Positions 30,380 through 38,247 of a stretch of DNA of 64,000 bases are shown here, piece after piece (position 1 is the stretch's first letter; every line of letters starts with the position of its first letter). This stretch comes from Alphaproteobacteria bacterium. GTDB lineage: Bacteria > Pseudomonadota > Alphaproteobacteria > RF32 > CAG-239. The stretch is from NCBI GenBank assembly GCA_015062535.1, contig SUUK01000003.1, positions 124,001 to 188,000 on the forward strand, given 5' to 3'. The translations under genes were made by a program, and so were the position numbers. The notes below the pieces were generated by a model that saw only the letters and a program-made list of their open reading frames with translations, made no database searches and was not told the DNA's origin.

Positions 30380-31319
30380 ACAATTAAAATTAGGTTGCGT
30401 TATTTTAGTTTGTTGTCTTCCTTTCTTGTTTTGGGGAATTAGTATTAATAATGCAAAAATTCATAATCTCTCAAAAGGAAATTATTTTTTTGATACCTTG
30501 AGAAATCATCCTAATATTTCTTCTATTATTTTAGGTTTTAATAACAATAGCTCTAAAATTACAATAAATAGAAAAGATGATTTATGGCATATAAAAGAAG
30601 CTGATGATTATTTTGTTTCTTTTTCAAAGATTAATACCTTGGTTTCTTTGATACGTAATACTATTATTTTTAGAGCAGACAAAATAATCGATAATAAAAT
30701 TCCTTTTTCTAAAGAAAACGCAATAACAATTACAGCTTTGGATAATTTTGGAAAAGTTGTAGAACAAGCTACCATTGCAAAAAAATCAGATAAAAATAAA
30801 TATCATTATGCGTTATTAAATAATGATGGATTTTTATACCAAGTAAATGGAAACTTTGATATTACACCAAATGTAATTGATTGGTTGCAAATGCCTATTT
30901 TAAAGATAGCTCAAGATGAATATAAAATTATTAAAAGCAATAAGTTTCATGTATTTAAAAGCTATAAGGGGGATGATTTTAAAGATGTAAAAACGGGTTC
31001 TGTATCTCCTTATATAATTAATTTTATAAACAATCTTTGGTATTTGTCTGCTATTGATATAAAACATTCTGTTAACTTTAGCATTAATGAATATAAAAAA
31101 ATAAATTCTTACGAAATATCTTTATTTAATGGAATTATTTATTATATTTCTATTTATAATAAGAATAATGAATATTGGTTAAGCATACGTCTAAACAAAG
31201 GAAAACTATTATCTAAAGATGGTATAACACAAATTGAAGAAAATGATGCCTTATATAAAGGATGGTATTTTAGAATATCACCGGAAAAAGGAGAAATAAT
31301 TTCTAATTTTTCTATTTAA
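30372..31319 (+). CDS. DUF4340-family membrane-anchored protein
   Basis: The 315-residue protein has an N-terminal anchor helix (about 7-25) and a periplasmic beta-rich domain. The segment KITINRKDDLWHIKEADDYFVSFSKINTLVSLIRN (in parts) matches the DUF4340 repeat, in which a W-x-I-x strand precedes a helix. This family is the usual third partner of GldA/GldFG systems. Function is unknown. It overlaps the permease gene by eight nt and a terminator follows. Confidence 0.75.
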   Translation: MLKQLKLGCVILVCCLPFLFWGISINNAKIHNLSKGNYFFDTLRNHPNISSIILGFNNNSSKITINRKDDLWHIKEADDYFVSFSKINTLVSLIRNTIIFRADKIIDNKIPFSKENAITITALDNFGKVVEQATIAKKSDKNKYHYALLNNDGFLYQVNGNFDITPNVIDWLQMPILKIAQDEYKIIKSNKFHVFKSYKGDDFKDVKTGSVSPYIINFINNLWYLSAIDIKHSVNFSINEYKKINSYEISLFNGIIYYISIYNKNNEYWLSIRLNKGKLLSKDGITQIEENDALYKGWYFRISPEKGEIISNFSI

Positions 31320-31323
31320 TAAA

Positions 31324-31350
31324 AAAAGCGCTTTAAAAAGCGCTTTTATT
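31324..31350. terminator. Bidirectional terminator after the DUF4340 gene and ettA
   Basis: AAAAGCGCTT (31324-31333) pairs with AAGCGCTTTT (31338-31347) around TAAA. A- and T-runs flank both sides, so it serves both converging genes. Confidence 0.85.
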
Positions 31351-33033
<1,683 letters not shown>

Positions 33034-33069
33034 ATTTAACTTCCTTTACTAATGTTTTGGTTATTTAAT

Positions 33070-33603
33070 TTAACGTTTTGCCTCTTGCTTTAGTATTTTC
33101 TCGTAAATACCTTCTTTTTTGGCTTGTAGTTGTTTCTTTTTTAAGACCTCATTATAATATGCGTCTAATTTTTCTTTTTCATTTTCGTTTCTATCGTATA
33201 AATTATTTGGATTATATTTACCTCGTGGTTTGATTATTTTTCCATCTGGCAACTTTAATGTACCATTCTTATACAATTTAGAATTAAATATTTTTTGATT
33301 ATTAAATCTTATGTTTATTTCTTCACACCCTAAAAAACCATCTCGGCGTTTATTCATATAAGCTCTTGCTTTTGCAGAATTGTACTCATACATTCCGGTT
33401 GCTTGTTCTTTATCTGATGTAGCTGCGCTTACTAAATATGCTCTTGCAATAAGCTCATATGTTGGATATCTTGATGCTCCACAAGCTAAGCCTTCACCAG
33501 AGGCATAGCCAAAGTTTTTAACATCCTCTATATAGCTTGTTTGAGCGCTAGCATTATATGTATAAAATATCGCTAGAACCATTAGTATTTTTAAGGTTTT
33601 CAT
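33070..33603 (-). CDS. Small secreted protein of unknown function
   Basis: I do not recognise this 177-residue protein. It has a signal peptide ending ASAQ (about residue 20). The mature part has Cys41 and one later Cys in GFLGCEE, which may form a disulfide, a segment RNENEKEKLDAYYNEVLKKKQLQAKKEG (in parts), and a Lys-rich tail. It is beta-poor and hydrophilic. It lies 36 bp upstream of ettA on the same strand and is divergent from rpmJ, so it may share transcription with ettA. Confidence 0.7.
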   Translation of the reverse strand: MKTLKILMVLAIFYTYNASAQTSYIEDVKNFGYASGEGLACGASRYPTYELIARAYLVSAATSDKEQATGMYEYNSAKARAYMNKRRDGFLGCEEINIRFNNQKIFNSKLYKNGTLKLPDGKIIKPRGKYNPNNLYDRNENEKEKLDAYYNEVLKKKQLQAKKEGIYEKILKQEAKR

Positions 33604-33679
33604 TACTATCCCTATTCTAGTATTTTTAAGTTATGATGATTATAACTACAAATAAATCTATTTCAAGTGAAAAAATCAT

Positions 33680-33708
33680 TTGACAAATTAAAACAATTAG
33701 CTTATGGT
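33680..33708 (+). promoter_or_regulatory. Predicted promoter of rpmJ
   Basis: TTGACA at 33680-33685 and TATGGT at 33703-33708 are 17 bp apart. Transcription would start near 33715, about 25 nt before rpmJ, whose GTAAGGAA ribosome binding site fits. The predicted gcrA promoter uses the same TATGGT box. Confidence 0.6.
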
Positions 33709-33739
33709 TCGCATAAACTTTTGTGTAAGGAATAAAAAA

Positions 33740-33865
33740 ATGAAACTTTATAGCTCTTTAAAGTCTAAAAAGGCACGTGTTAGAGGTTGTAAGCTTGTTC
33801 GCCGTAGAGGTCGCCTTTATGTAATTAACAAGAAAGAACCTAAGTATAAATGCCGTCAAGGTTAA
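33740..33865 (+). CDS. rpmJ: 50S ribosomal protein bL36
   Basis: This 41-residue protein reads [16 protein letters not shown] then [20 protein letters not shown] and KCRQG. The 41-residue length, the [13 protein letters not shown] core and the KxRQG end are the alphaproteobacterial form of bL36, in which the four-ligand zinc knuckle of the 37-residue form is lost; only Cys17 and Cys38 remain here. It stands alone, as it often does in this class. GTAAGGAA is a good SD and a terminator follows. Confidence 0.95.
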   Translation: MKLYSSLKSKKARVRGCKLVRRRGRLYVINKKEPKYKCRQG

Positions 33866-33883
33866 TTAGACTAGAAAAATTTT

Positions 33884-33912
33884 AAAATCGGGCAAATTAG
33901 TCCGATTTTTTT
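33884..33912 (+). terminator. Rho-independent terminator after rpmJ
   Basis: AAAATCGG (33884-33891) pairs with CCGATTTT (33902-33909) around ten bases, followed by T's. Confidence 0.9.
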
Positions 33913-33913
33913 G

Positions 33914-33942
33914 TTTACATAAATAAAAAATTGTGATATTGT
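33914..33942 (+). promoter_or_regulatory. Predicted promoter of the Thr leader and ThrRS gene
   Basis: TTTACA (33914-33919) and TATTGT (33937-33942) are 17 bp apart. The start point would fall at about 33949-33950, that is, on the A of the leader-peptide ATG, which has no ribosome binding site of its own. A leaderless mRNA start would fit this. Prediction by eye. Confidence 0.45.
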
Positions 33943-33949
33943 GTGTTTT

Positions 33950-34054
33950 ATGAGAAACGTATATGACATATTAAATTCAAATTTTAAAGGTGCTTATTGT
34001 TTAGCATCTTCTTTGTCATATAATTTATTTACAAAAACCTCAACCACCGCCTAA
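33950..34054 (+). CDS. Threonine-rich leader peptide upstream of a ThrRS gene
   Basis: A 34-residue ORF ends FTKTSTTA, with four Thr codons (ACA, ACC, ACC, ACC) among its last eight codons, two of them adjacent. The ORF ends inside a stem-loop with a T-run, and 76 bp later a threonyl-tRNA synthetase gene begins. This is the layout of a translation-coupled attenuator, in which ribosome stalling at Thr codons would prevent the terminator. No ribosome binding site precedes the ATG, so a leaderless start is possible. Leader peptides of amino-acid operons are a known device in alphaproteobacteria (trpL); use before a tRNA synthetase for Thr is unusual. The role is inferred from position and codons. 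Confidence 0.65.
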   Translation: MRNVYDILNSNFKGAYCLASSLSYNLFTKTSTTA

Positions 34055-34075
34055 ATCGGCGGTCAGTATTTTTTT
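34046..34075 (+). terminator. Attenuator-type terminator at the end of the leader peptide
   Basis: ACCGCC (34046-34051) pairs with GGCGGT (34058-34063) around TAAATC, then CAG and TATTTTTTT follow. The 5' arm contains the last Thr codon, the Ala codon and ends just before the leader stop, so a ribosome stalled at the final Thr codons would cover it. An additional hairpin, AAGGTGCT/AGCATCTT (33987-34010), lies earlier in the leader, and GGTGCATAGCACC (34078-34090) lies after the T-run. Confidence 0.65.
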
Positions 34076-34130
34076 AAGGTGCATAGCACCATTTTAGCAA
34101 TTTGTTTAAAATTTAATATAGAGGTTTAAA

Positions 34131-35411
34131 ATGAATAACGTAAAACAATGTAATTTAAAAGAAAAATTAGCCAATTCAGATCATCGTAAAATTGGTAAAG
34201 AATTAGACTTATTTTCATTTGACGAATATGTTGGTTCTGGTCTTGCCCTATGGCATCCTAAAGGCGCAATCATTCGTCAAGAAATTGAAGATTTCTGGAA
34301 AAAAGAACATAAAAAAGCTGGTTATCAATATGTTTACTCTCCTGTTATCGGCTTAAAGCAACTATGGGAGAAATCTGGACATCTTGAGCATTTCCAAGAT
34401 TGTATGTATCCACCTATGGATATGGGGCAAAAAAATAAACAAGAACAAGGGGCTTACTTTGTTAAACCAATTAGTTGCCCTTTTCATGTAAGAATTTTTA
34501 ATTCTTCGATTAGAAGTTATAAAGAACTCCCTATTCGTTATTGTGAACTTGGAAACGTATATCGTTATGAAGCATCAGGTGGATTGCAAGGATTGTTAAG
34601 AGTTCGCTCTATTACGCAAGATGATGCTCACATAATTTGCAGAAAAGACCAATTTATGAAAGAATTATCCAAGGTATTTGATTTTGGAATAAAAATAAAT
34701 CAGGTTTTTGGGTATGAAAAATTTAAGGTTTACTTTTCTGTTAGAGATATGGAAAACAATCCAAGTAAATATATCAAGAATGAGGAAATATGGCAATTTG
34801 CTGAAAAATCAATTGAAAAAGTATTGAAACAAAAGAAAATACCATATGATATTGATGTTGGTGGTGCTAAGTTTTATGGACCAGCAATTGATATTAAATC
34901 TATTGATAATAACGGCAAAGAGTGGCAATGTATGACGATTCAACTTGATATGAATTTACCTCAAAAATGGGGAATGTTTTACATTGGTGAAGACGGAAAA
35001 AAGCATATTCCAATTATGTTACATCGAGCTGTTTTAGGTTCCATTGAGCGCTTTATAGGTGTTTATTTAGAACAAAGACAAGGTTTGCTCCCAGTTTGGC
35101 TATCGCCAGTTCAGGTAAAAATACTTCCTGTTTCTGATAAACACCATAAATTAGCTAAAATGTTAGAAAAAAGATTATTAAGAAATGAAATTAGAGCAGA
35201 AGTTGATTTAGATAATGATACGATTGGTTGTCAAATTCGCAAATTCCAACTTCAAAAAATTCCATATGCAATAATTATTGGCGATAAGGAAGTGGAAAGT
35301 AATTCAATTTCTGTAAGAAAAAGAAATGGAGAAATGTTAAATAACATATCTATGGCTGAGTTTTTAAAACTTGTAAAAAGAAAAATTAAGCTTAAAGATT
35401 TGGATATATAA
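34131..35411 (+). CDS. thrS: Short threonyl-tRNA synthetase without TGS and editing domains
   Basis: ThrRS attaches Thr to tRNA(Thr). The 426-residue protein starts DHRKIGKELDLFSFDE, the linker ahead of the class II catalytic core, and has motif 1 (LALWHPKGAIIR), motif 2 (RYCELGNVYRYEASGGLQGLLRVR), motif 3 (LHRAVLGSIERFIG) and the anticodon-binding domain (residues about 320-426). The zinc ligands are retained: Cys in PISCPFH (the usual CPGH has become CPFH), His in QDDAHI, and His in LHRAVLGS. The N-terminal TGS and Ser-editing domains, about 200 residues in usual bacterial ThrRS, are missing. GAGG before the ATG supports the start. It is preceded by a Thr leader attenuator. It could be a starvation-induced second ThrRS or the sole one. 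Confidence 0.88.
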   Translation: MNNVKQCNLKEKLANSDHRKIGKELDLFSFDEYVGSGLALWHPKGAIIRQEIEDFWKKEHKKAGYQYVYSPVIGLKQLWEKSGHLEHFQDCMYPPMDMGQKNKQEQGAYFVKPISCPFHVRIFNSSIRSYKELPIRYCELGNVYRYEASGGLQGLLRVRSITQDDAHIICRKDQFMKELSKVFDFGIKINQVFGYEKFKVYFSVRDMENNPSKYIKNEEIWQFAEKSIEKVLKQKKIPYDIDVGGAKFYGPAIDIKSIDNNGKEWQCMTIQLDMNLPQKWGMFYIGEDGKKHIPIMLHRAVLGSIERFIGVYLEQRQGLLPVWLSPVQVKILPVSDKHHKLAKMLEKRLLRNEIRAEVDLDNDTIGCQIRKFQLQKIPYAIIIGDKEVESNSISVRKRNGEMLNNISMAEFLKLVKRKIKLKDLDI

Positions 35412-35429
35412 CAACTTCTTTTAACAATA

Positions 35430-35466
35430 CCTGTCCGGTTATTATGTATATAAATAACCGGACAGG
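35430..35466. repeat. Perfect 14-bp inverted repeat between convergent genes
   Basis: CCTGTCCGGTTATT (35430-35443) and AATAACCGGACAGG (35453-35466) are exact complements around a nine-base loop. It follows the ThrRS stop by 18 bases. No T-run is found on either side, so it is not a typical terminator. It may act as a stem-loop that stabilises the 3' ends of both mRNAs, or as a protein-binding site. Confidence 0.7.
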
Positions 35467-35475
35467 AAAGACAGA

Positions 35476-35949
35476 TTAAAAAGGAATATCCAAATCGTCT
35501 TTTTTAAATAACTCTATACTTTTTTGTTTAATCACTTTAATTAACATCTTTATTTTCTGTAGAAATGTTACTTTTTTGAATTTATCTAACCATATTTCTC
35601 TTCTTATAAGATCACCAGATATAGTACTTATATCATGTTTTTTATATAACAATTGTGTCCAATAAACAACTTCTTCCAAGCTAGCGTTAGGATAATTTGT
35701 TTGTAACATTTCGCGTATTTGTTTTTTATTTAAATAATTTTCCATATCCTCATCTGTAATTTCTACCTCCTTATCCTCTGAAGCAAAAACCACATCCTCT
35801 AAAACAACATCATCAGAATAAAATTCTATTTCGTAGTCATCACTATCTAAATATACATCTTCATGTTGCTTGTTACTTTTTATAGCAAAAGTGTCTTTTG
35901 AGCTTTGCTGTCTAAAAAGCTTTTCTATTTCTTCTTTCTTATATACCAT
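35476..35949 (-). CDS. Acidic cytoplasmic protein of unknown function
   Basis: I do not recognise this 157-residue protein. It has no signal or membrane segment. The N-terminal third is charged with an acidic run (DSDDYEIEFYSDDVVLEDVV), a central helical block (KKQIREMLQTNYPNASLEEVVYW) follows, and the C-terminal part is basic and amphipathic (KKVTFLQKIKMLIKVIKQKSIELFKKDD). It is the last gene of a four-gene reverse-strand run (35476-36954) that starts with a nuclease-like gene. Spacing between these genes is 14, 17 and 8 bp. Confidence 0.65.
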   Translation of the reverse strand: MVYKKEEIEKLFRQQSSKDTFAIKSNKQHEDVYLDSDDYEIEFYSDDVVLEDVVFASEDKEVEITDEDMENYLNKKQIREMLQTNYPNASLEEVVYWTQLLYKKHDISTISGDLIRREIWLDKFKKVTFLQKIKMLIKVIKQKSIELFKKDDLDIPF

Positions 35950-35963
35950 TTTTGTTATTCCTT

Positions 35964-36230
35964 TTATTTCTGTGTTTTTAATATTTTCTTCCTTAAAAGA
36001 GCTACATCTCTATATCCATGAGGAAGGCTTCCATATATTCTACCATATCTATCTTTATATTTAGGAGTAAAAGTTATTTTAATTGCATCTTGCTCTGGTA
36101 ACTCTTCAAATGTTGATGCAAAATTTTTAGTCTCCTGAATAATTATTTTTTCAACAACGTATCTAGCCACAACATCAACTGTTAAAGCTATTACAACCAA
36201 TAAAAAAAATATATATATTACTTTTTTCAT
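35964..36230 (-). CDS. Small single-pass membrane protein
   Basis: The 88-residue protein has one N-terminal helix (about 4-26, VIYIFFLLVVIALTVDVVA) and a soluble tail that is basic and aromatic (TPKYKDRYGRIYGSLPHGYRD). It has no Cys. I do not recognise it. It lies third in the run downstream of the nuclease-like gene; the position suggests co-expression but gives no function. Confidence 0.6.
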   Translation of the reverse strand: MKKVIYIFFLLVVIALTVDVVARYVVEKIIIQETKNFASTFEELPEQDAIKITFTPKYKDRYGRIYGSLPHGYRDVALLRKKILKTQK

Positions 36231-36247
36231 TTTCGTTTTTCCTTGTA

Positions 36248-36460
36248 TTATGGTCTTCTACCACCACCATCATCATTATTCAAATATGAGCAAATTCCTG
36301 CTATTATCAAAAGAAAACAAAAACCCATAAATTTAAAAATAGATTTCCATGGTAGGTCATTAAAAAGAATATATAGTAGCCATACTTGTATGATGGCTAG
36401 CACAGCTACATATACCCAATCCTTTATTTCTTGAATTTTAATTCTAATCTTTTTCTTCAT
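36248..36460 (-). CDS. Small two-helix membrane protein
   Basis: The 70-residue protein has a basic N-terminus (KKKIRIKIQ), two hydrophobic helices (about 15-33 and 41-59) and a Gly/Arg tail NNDDGGGRRP. I do not recognise it. It lies 8 bp after the nuclease-like gene and 17 bp before the next small membrane gene, so it belongs to the same run. Confidence 0.55.
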   Translation of the reverse strand: MKKKIRIKIQEIKDWVYVAVLAIIQVWLLYILFNDLPWKSIFKFMGFCFLLIIAGICSYLNNDDGGGRRP

Positions 36461-36468
36461 AAAAAACT

Positions 36469-36954
36469 CTACTTGCCATTACAAGAAAAAGGTCTGCATT
36501 TAGCCTCTTTGAGCATAAATTCGTTAACATTTATATCTTTTGCATAGAGAATACCAACAAGCCTATCTCCATTACCTGTTTTGCAAACTTTTTCCGGTGT
36601 TTCTACAAACGAAATATTTTCTTCATATAACTTTAAAAGACTTGCTAACTTCTCTTTAGATTTTTTACCTAATTTTACAACCTCATCTTGCTCCATATTC
36701 CATTCTTTTGCTTGTTTTGACAGCTTACCATTTGATTTTTTGCTAAACTCTGGGCAATCAATATCTGCAAGACGTATTGTAGCATATTTTTCACCACTTA
36801 TTACACCTTTTAGTGTATCACCATCCAAAACTTCTGTTACTATGAATTTATTTTTCTCTTTAATATTTATATTTTTATCTTCTGCATAAGTATTTGTACC
36901 TATAGTACTAGAAATTAAAGTCACCAATAATGATAAAAAAACAAATTTATTCAT
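36469..36954 (-). CDS. Secreted staphylococcal-nuclease-like protein
   Basis: The 161-residue protein has a signal peptide ending near TYAE, then a SNase/TNase fold: VTEVLDGDTLKGV (a DGDT metal-site motif), ATIRLADIDCPEF (the family's RL-x-GIDCPE), and DRLVGILYAKDINVNEFMLKEA (in parts). The catalytic Arg in the RL-x segment is present; the second usual Arg falls in DRLVG, where the family has DRYGR. It would act in the periplasm or outside. Its ATG is only 28 nt after the terminator of a structured RNA, so expression may depend on read-through of that terminator. It heads a run of four reverse-strand genes. Confidence 0.8.
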   Translation of the reverse strand: MNKFVFLSLLVTLISSTIGTNTYAEDKNINIKEKNKFIVTEVLDGDTLKGVISGEKYATIRLADIDCPEFSKKSNGKLSKQAKEWNMEQDEVVKLGKKSKEKLASLLKLYEENISFVETPEKVCKTGNGDRLVGILYAKDINVNEFMLKEAKCRPFSCNGK

Positions 36955-36981
36955 AATCCAATCTCCATTTGTAGTTCTAAT

Positions 36982-37012
36982 AAAAAAACAACCACCTTCA
37001 AATTGAGGTGGT
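36982..37012 (-). terminator. Terminator at the 3' end of the structured RNA
   Basis: On the reverse strand ACCACCT (37012-37006) pairs with AGGTGGT (36997-36991), then TGTTTTTTT. Its 5' arm can pair alternatively with the first bases of the RNA (37204-37209), so the terminator and the closing stem of the RNA exclude each other. Confidence 0.85.
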
Positions 37013-37242
37013 CGGAGAGTTCGAAAATCATGTACATTGAGATGACTCTTTTAGCCTTTGAGGTATTTTTTCATAGATAAATATACCCTTGAACATACGC
37101 TAAAAGCTCCCCGACCAAAATCGGGGATAGTTATTGCTTTTTTATATAGCAATTAACGATGTTATCCAACACCGCAATGTACAAGAAGCTTTCGACAGCT
37201 CCGCACCTCTTTTAAAAGGCACTAACTAATAAAACATTAGCT
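36983..37242 (-). ncRNA. Structured RNA of unknown class, about 260 nt
   Basis: A predicted strong promoter and a terminator delimit a reverse-strand RNA. Its ends can pair in three blocks (plus-strand coordinates): 37199-37209 with 37005-37017 (11 bp with a two-base bulge), 37190-37195 with 37021-37026 (6 bp), and 37176-37183 with 37031-37038 (8 bp). Inside are hairpins at 37157-37174, 37133-37153 and 37109-37126, and an arm closed by 37099-37106 with 37048-37055. That is a multi-branched RNA. It contains no ORF worth noting. The conserved cores of RNase P RNA and of tmRNA are not seen, and a 6S RNA would be one long hairpin. It could be an independent RNA or a regulated leader of the nuclease operon. 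Confidence 0.7.
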
Positions 37243-37249
37243 GATAAAA

Positions 37250-37278
37250 AGATTAAGAACATTTATTGAACTTGTCAA
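37250..37278 (-). promoter_or_regulatory. Near-consensus promoter of the structured RNA
   Basis: Reading the reverse strand, TTGACA (37278-37273) and TAATCT (37255-37250) are 17 bp apart. The start point would be near 37242. This is one of the best-matching promoters I found in the window. Confidence 0.75.
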
Positions 37279-37324
37279 TATTTTTATTGGAATATTTAAT
37301 ATATTAAACGAATTAAATTAATTA

Positions 37325-37729
37325 TTAAGCACACTCTATAACTGCAACTGCGTTGACATATTCTCTTTCGTTAGAGATGGTAATATGCATTTTAAAATCT
37401 TGATTATCTGATATATAATATGCTCGTGCTAGTGCATTGTTGTACAGATTTACCTCAGGTTTTCCTAGTTTATTATGAACTATTTCTACATCTTTTAGGG
37501 TAATACCTTTTTGAAAACCAGAACCCAAAGCTTTTGATACTGCTTCTTTGGCTGCAAATCTGGTTGCAACGGCCAAAGTTAAAAGATTTAAGTCTTCTTG
37601 CTTTATTTTATTTTCAAGCTCGTTTATTTCATTATCTGTAAAATATTTTTTCATAAAACGAAGCAAAAACTCTTGTTTTTTAGCGAAGCGCGAAACTTGA
37701 ACAATATCACATCCTAGTCCTAGTATCAT
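37325..37729 (-). CDS. acpS: Holo-[acyl-carrier-protein] synthase
   Basis: AcpS moves 4'-phosphopantetheine from CoA to acyl carrier protein. The 134-residue length is normal. Landmarks are the N-terminal ILGLGCDIVQVSRF with the metal-binding Asp, and ATRFAAKEAVSKALGSGF with the catalytic Glu and Lys, plus the ending HITISNEREYVNAVAV. It overlaps the DUF2062 gene upstream by 23 nt. The order rpoZ-rsh-DUF2062-acpS is a common alphaproteobacterial set. Confidence 0.96.
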   Translation of the reverse strand: MILGLGCDIVQVSRFAKKQEFLLRFMKKYFTDNEINELENKIKQEDLNLLTLAVATRFAAKEAVSKALGSGFQKGITLKDVEIVHNKLGKPEVNLYNNALARAYYISDNQDFKMHITISNEREYVNAVAVIECA

Positions 37730-38237
37730 TTTGTTCTCCTTTTTTAGAGGTAGTATACAATGCTTTTTCTATTAATTTTGTTGTTAGCATCCATACAATT
37801 ATATAGCAAGGAATACATCCTATTAGCATTGGTAAAAATATAGGCCAAATATCACTTATAAACAAATTAAAGTCAAGACTAATAATTGCATGAAATAATT
37901 TCTTAAAGAACTCCTTAAAATCAACAGGTATAGGTGCGGTATTTGCACCTAACATAAAATGTCCTAGATGCAATGTTAAATACCATATAAATGGGAATGT
38001 CCAAGGATTTCCAACTATTGTTCCTAAAGTTGCAGCTATTGAATTTTCTTTAGTTATTTTGGTTATTATCAATGATAGAAGAATATGAAAACCAACAAAT
38101 GGTGTAAACGATATTGCAGCACCTGTTGCAAAACCTTTGGCAATACTTTGATTTGAGCCTTTTAGCCCCTTTAATTTACGAATAGTTGCTTGGTATATTT
38201 TGTAAAGTTTAAGTCCCGTTTTTTTTAATAGGGACAT
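37707..38237 (-). CDS. DUF2062-family membrane protein
   Basis: The 176-residue protein carries the DUF2062 block: IAKGFATGAAISFTPFVGFH, LSLIITKITKENSIAATLGTIVGNPWTFP (in parts), and about four membrane segments. The function of this family is unknown; it is found near acpS and the (p)ppGpp gene in alphaproteobacteria. The gene is 10 bp downstream of rsh and overlaps acpS, so all three are likely co-transcribed. Confidence 0.85.
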   Translation of the reverse strand: MSLLKKTGLKLYKIYQATIRKLKGLKGSNQSIAKGFATGAAISFTPFVGFHILLSLIITKITKENSIAATLGTIVGNPWTFPFIWYLTLHLGHFMLGANTAPIPVDFKEFFKKLFHAIISLDFNLFISDIWPIFLPMLIGCIPCYIIVWMLTTKLIEKALYTTSKKGEQNDTRTRM

Positions 38238-38247
38238 TTAACCTCCT

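Noticed and set aside
35430..35466. Reading the 14-bp inverted repeat as a terminator
   Set aside because: Neither strand has a T-run after the stem.
36983..37242. Identification of the structured RNA as tmRNA, RNase P RNA or 6S RNA
   Set aside because: Its inner GTTCAAGGG resembles a part of E. coli 6S, and TTTCGA sequences recall tmRNA, but the RNA is multi-branched, no tag ORF fits, and the P4-type cores of RNase P are absent. I leave the class open.
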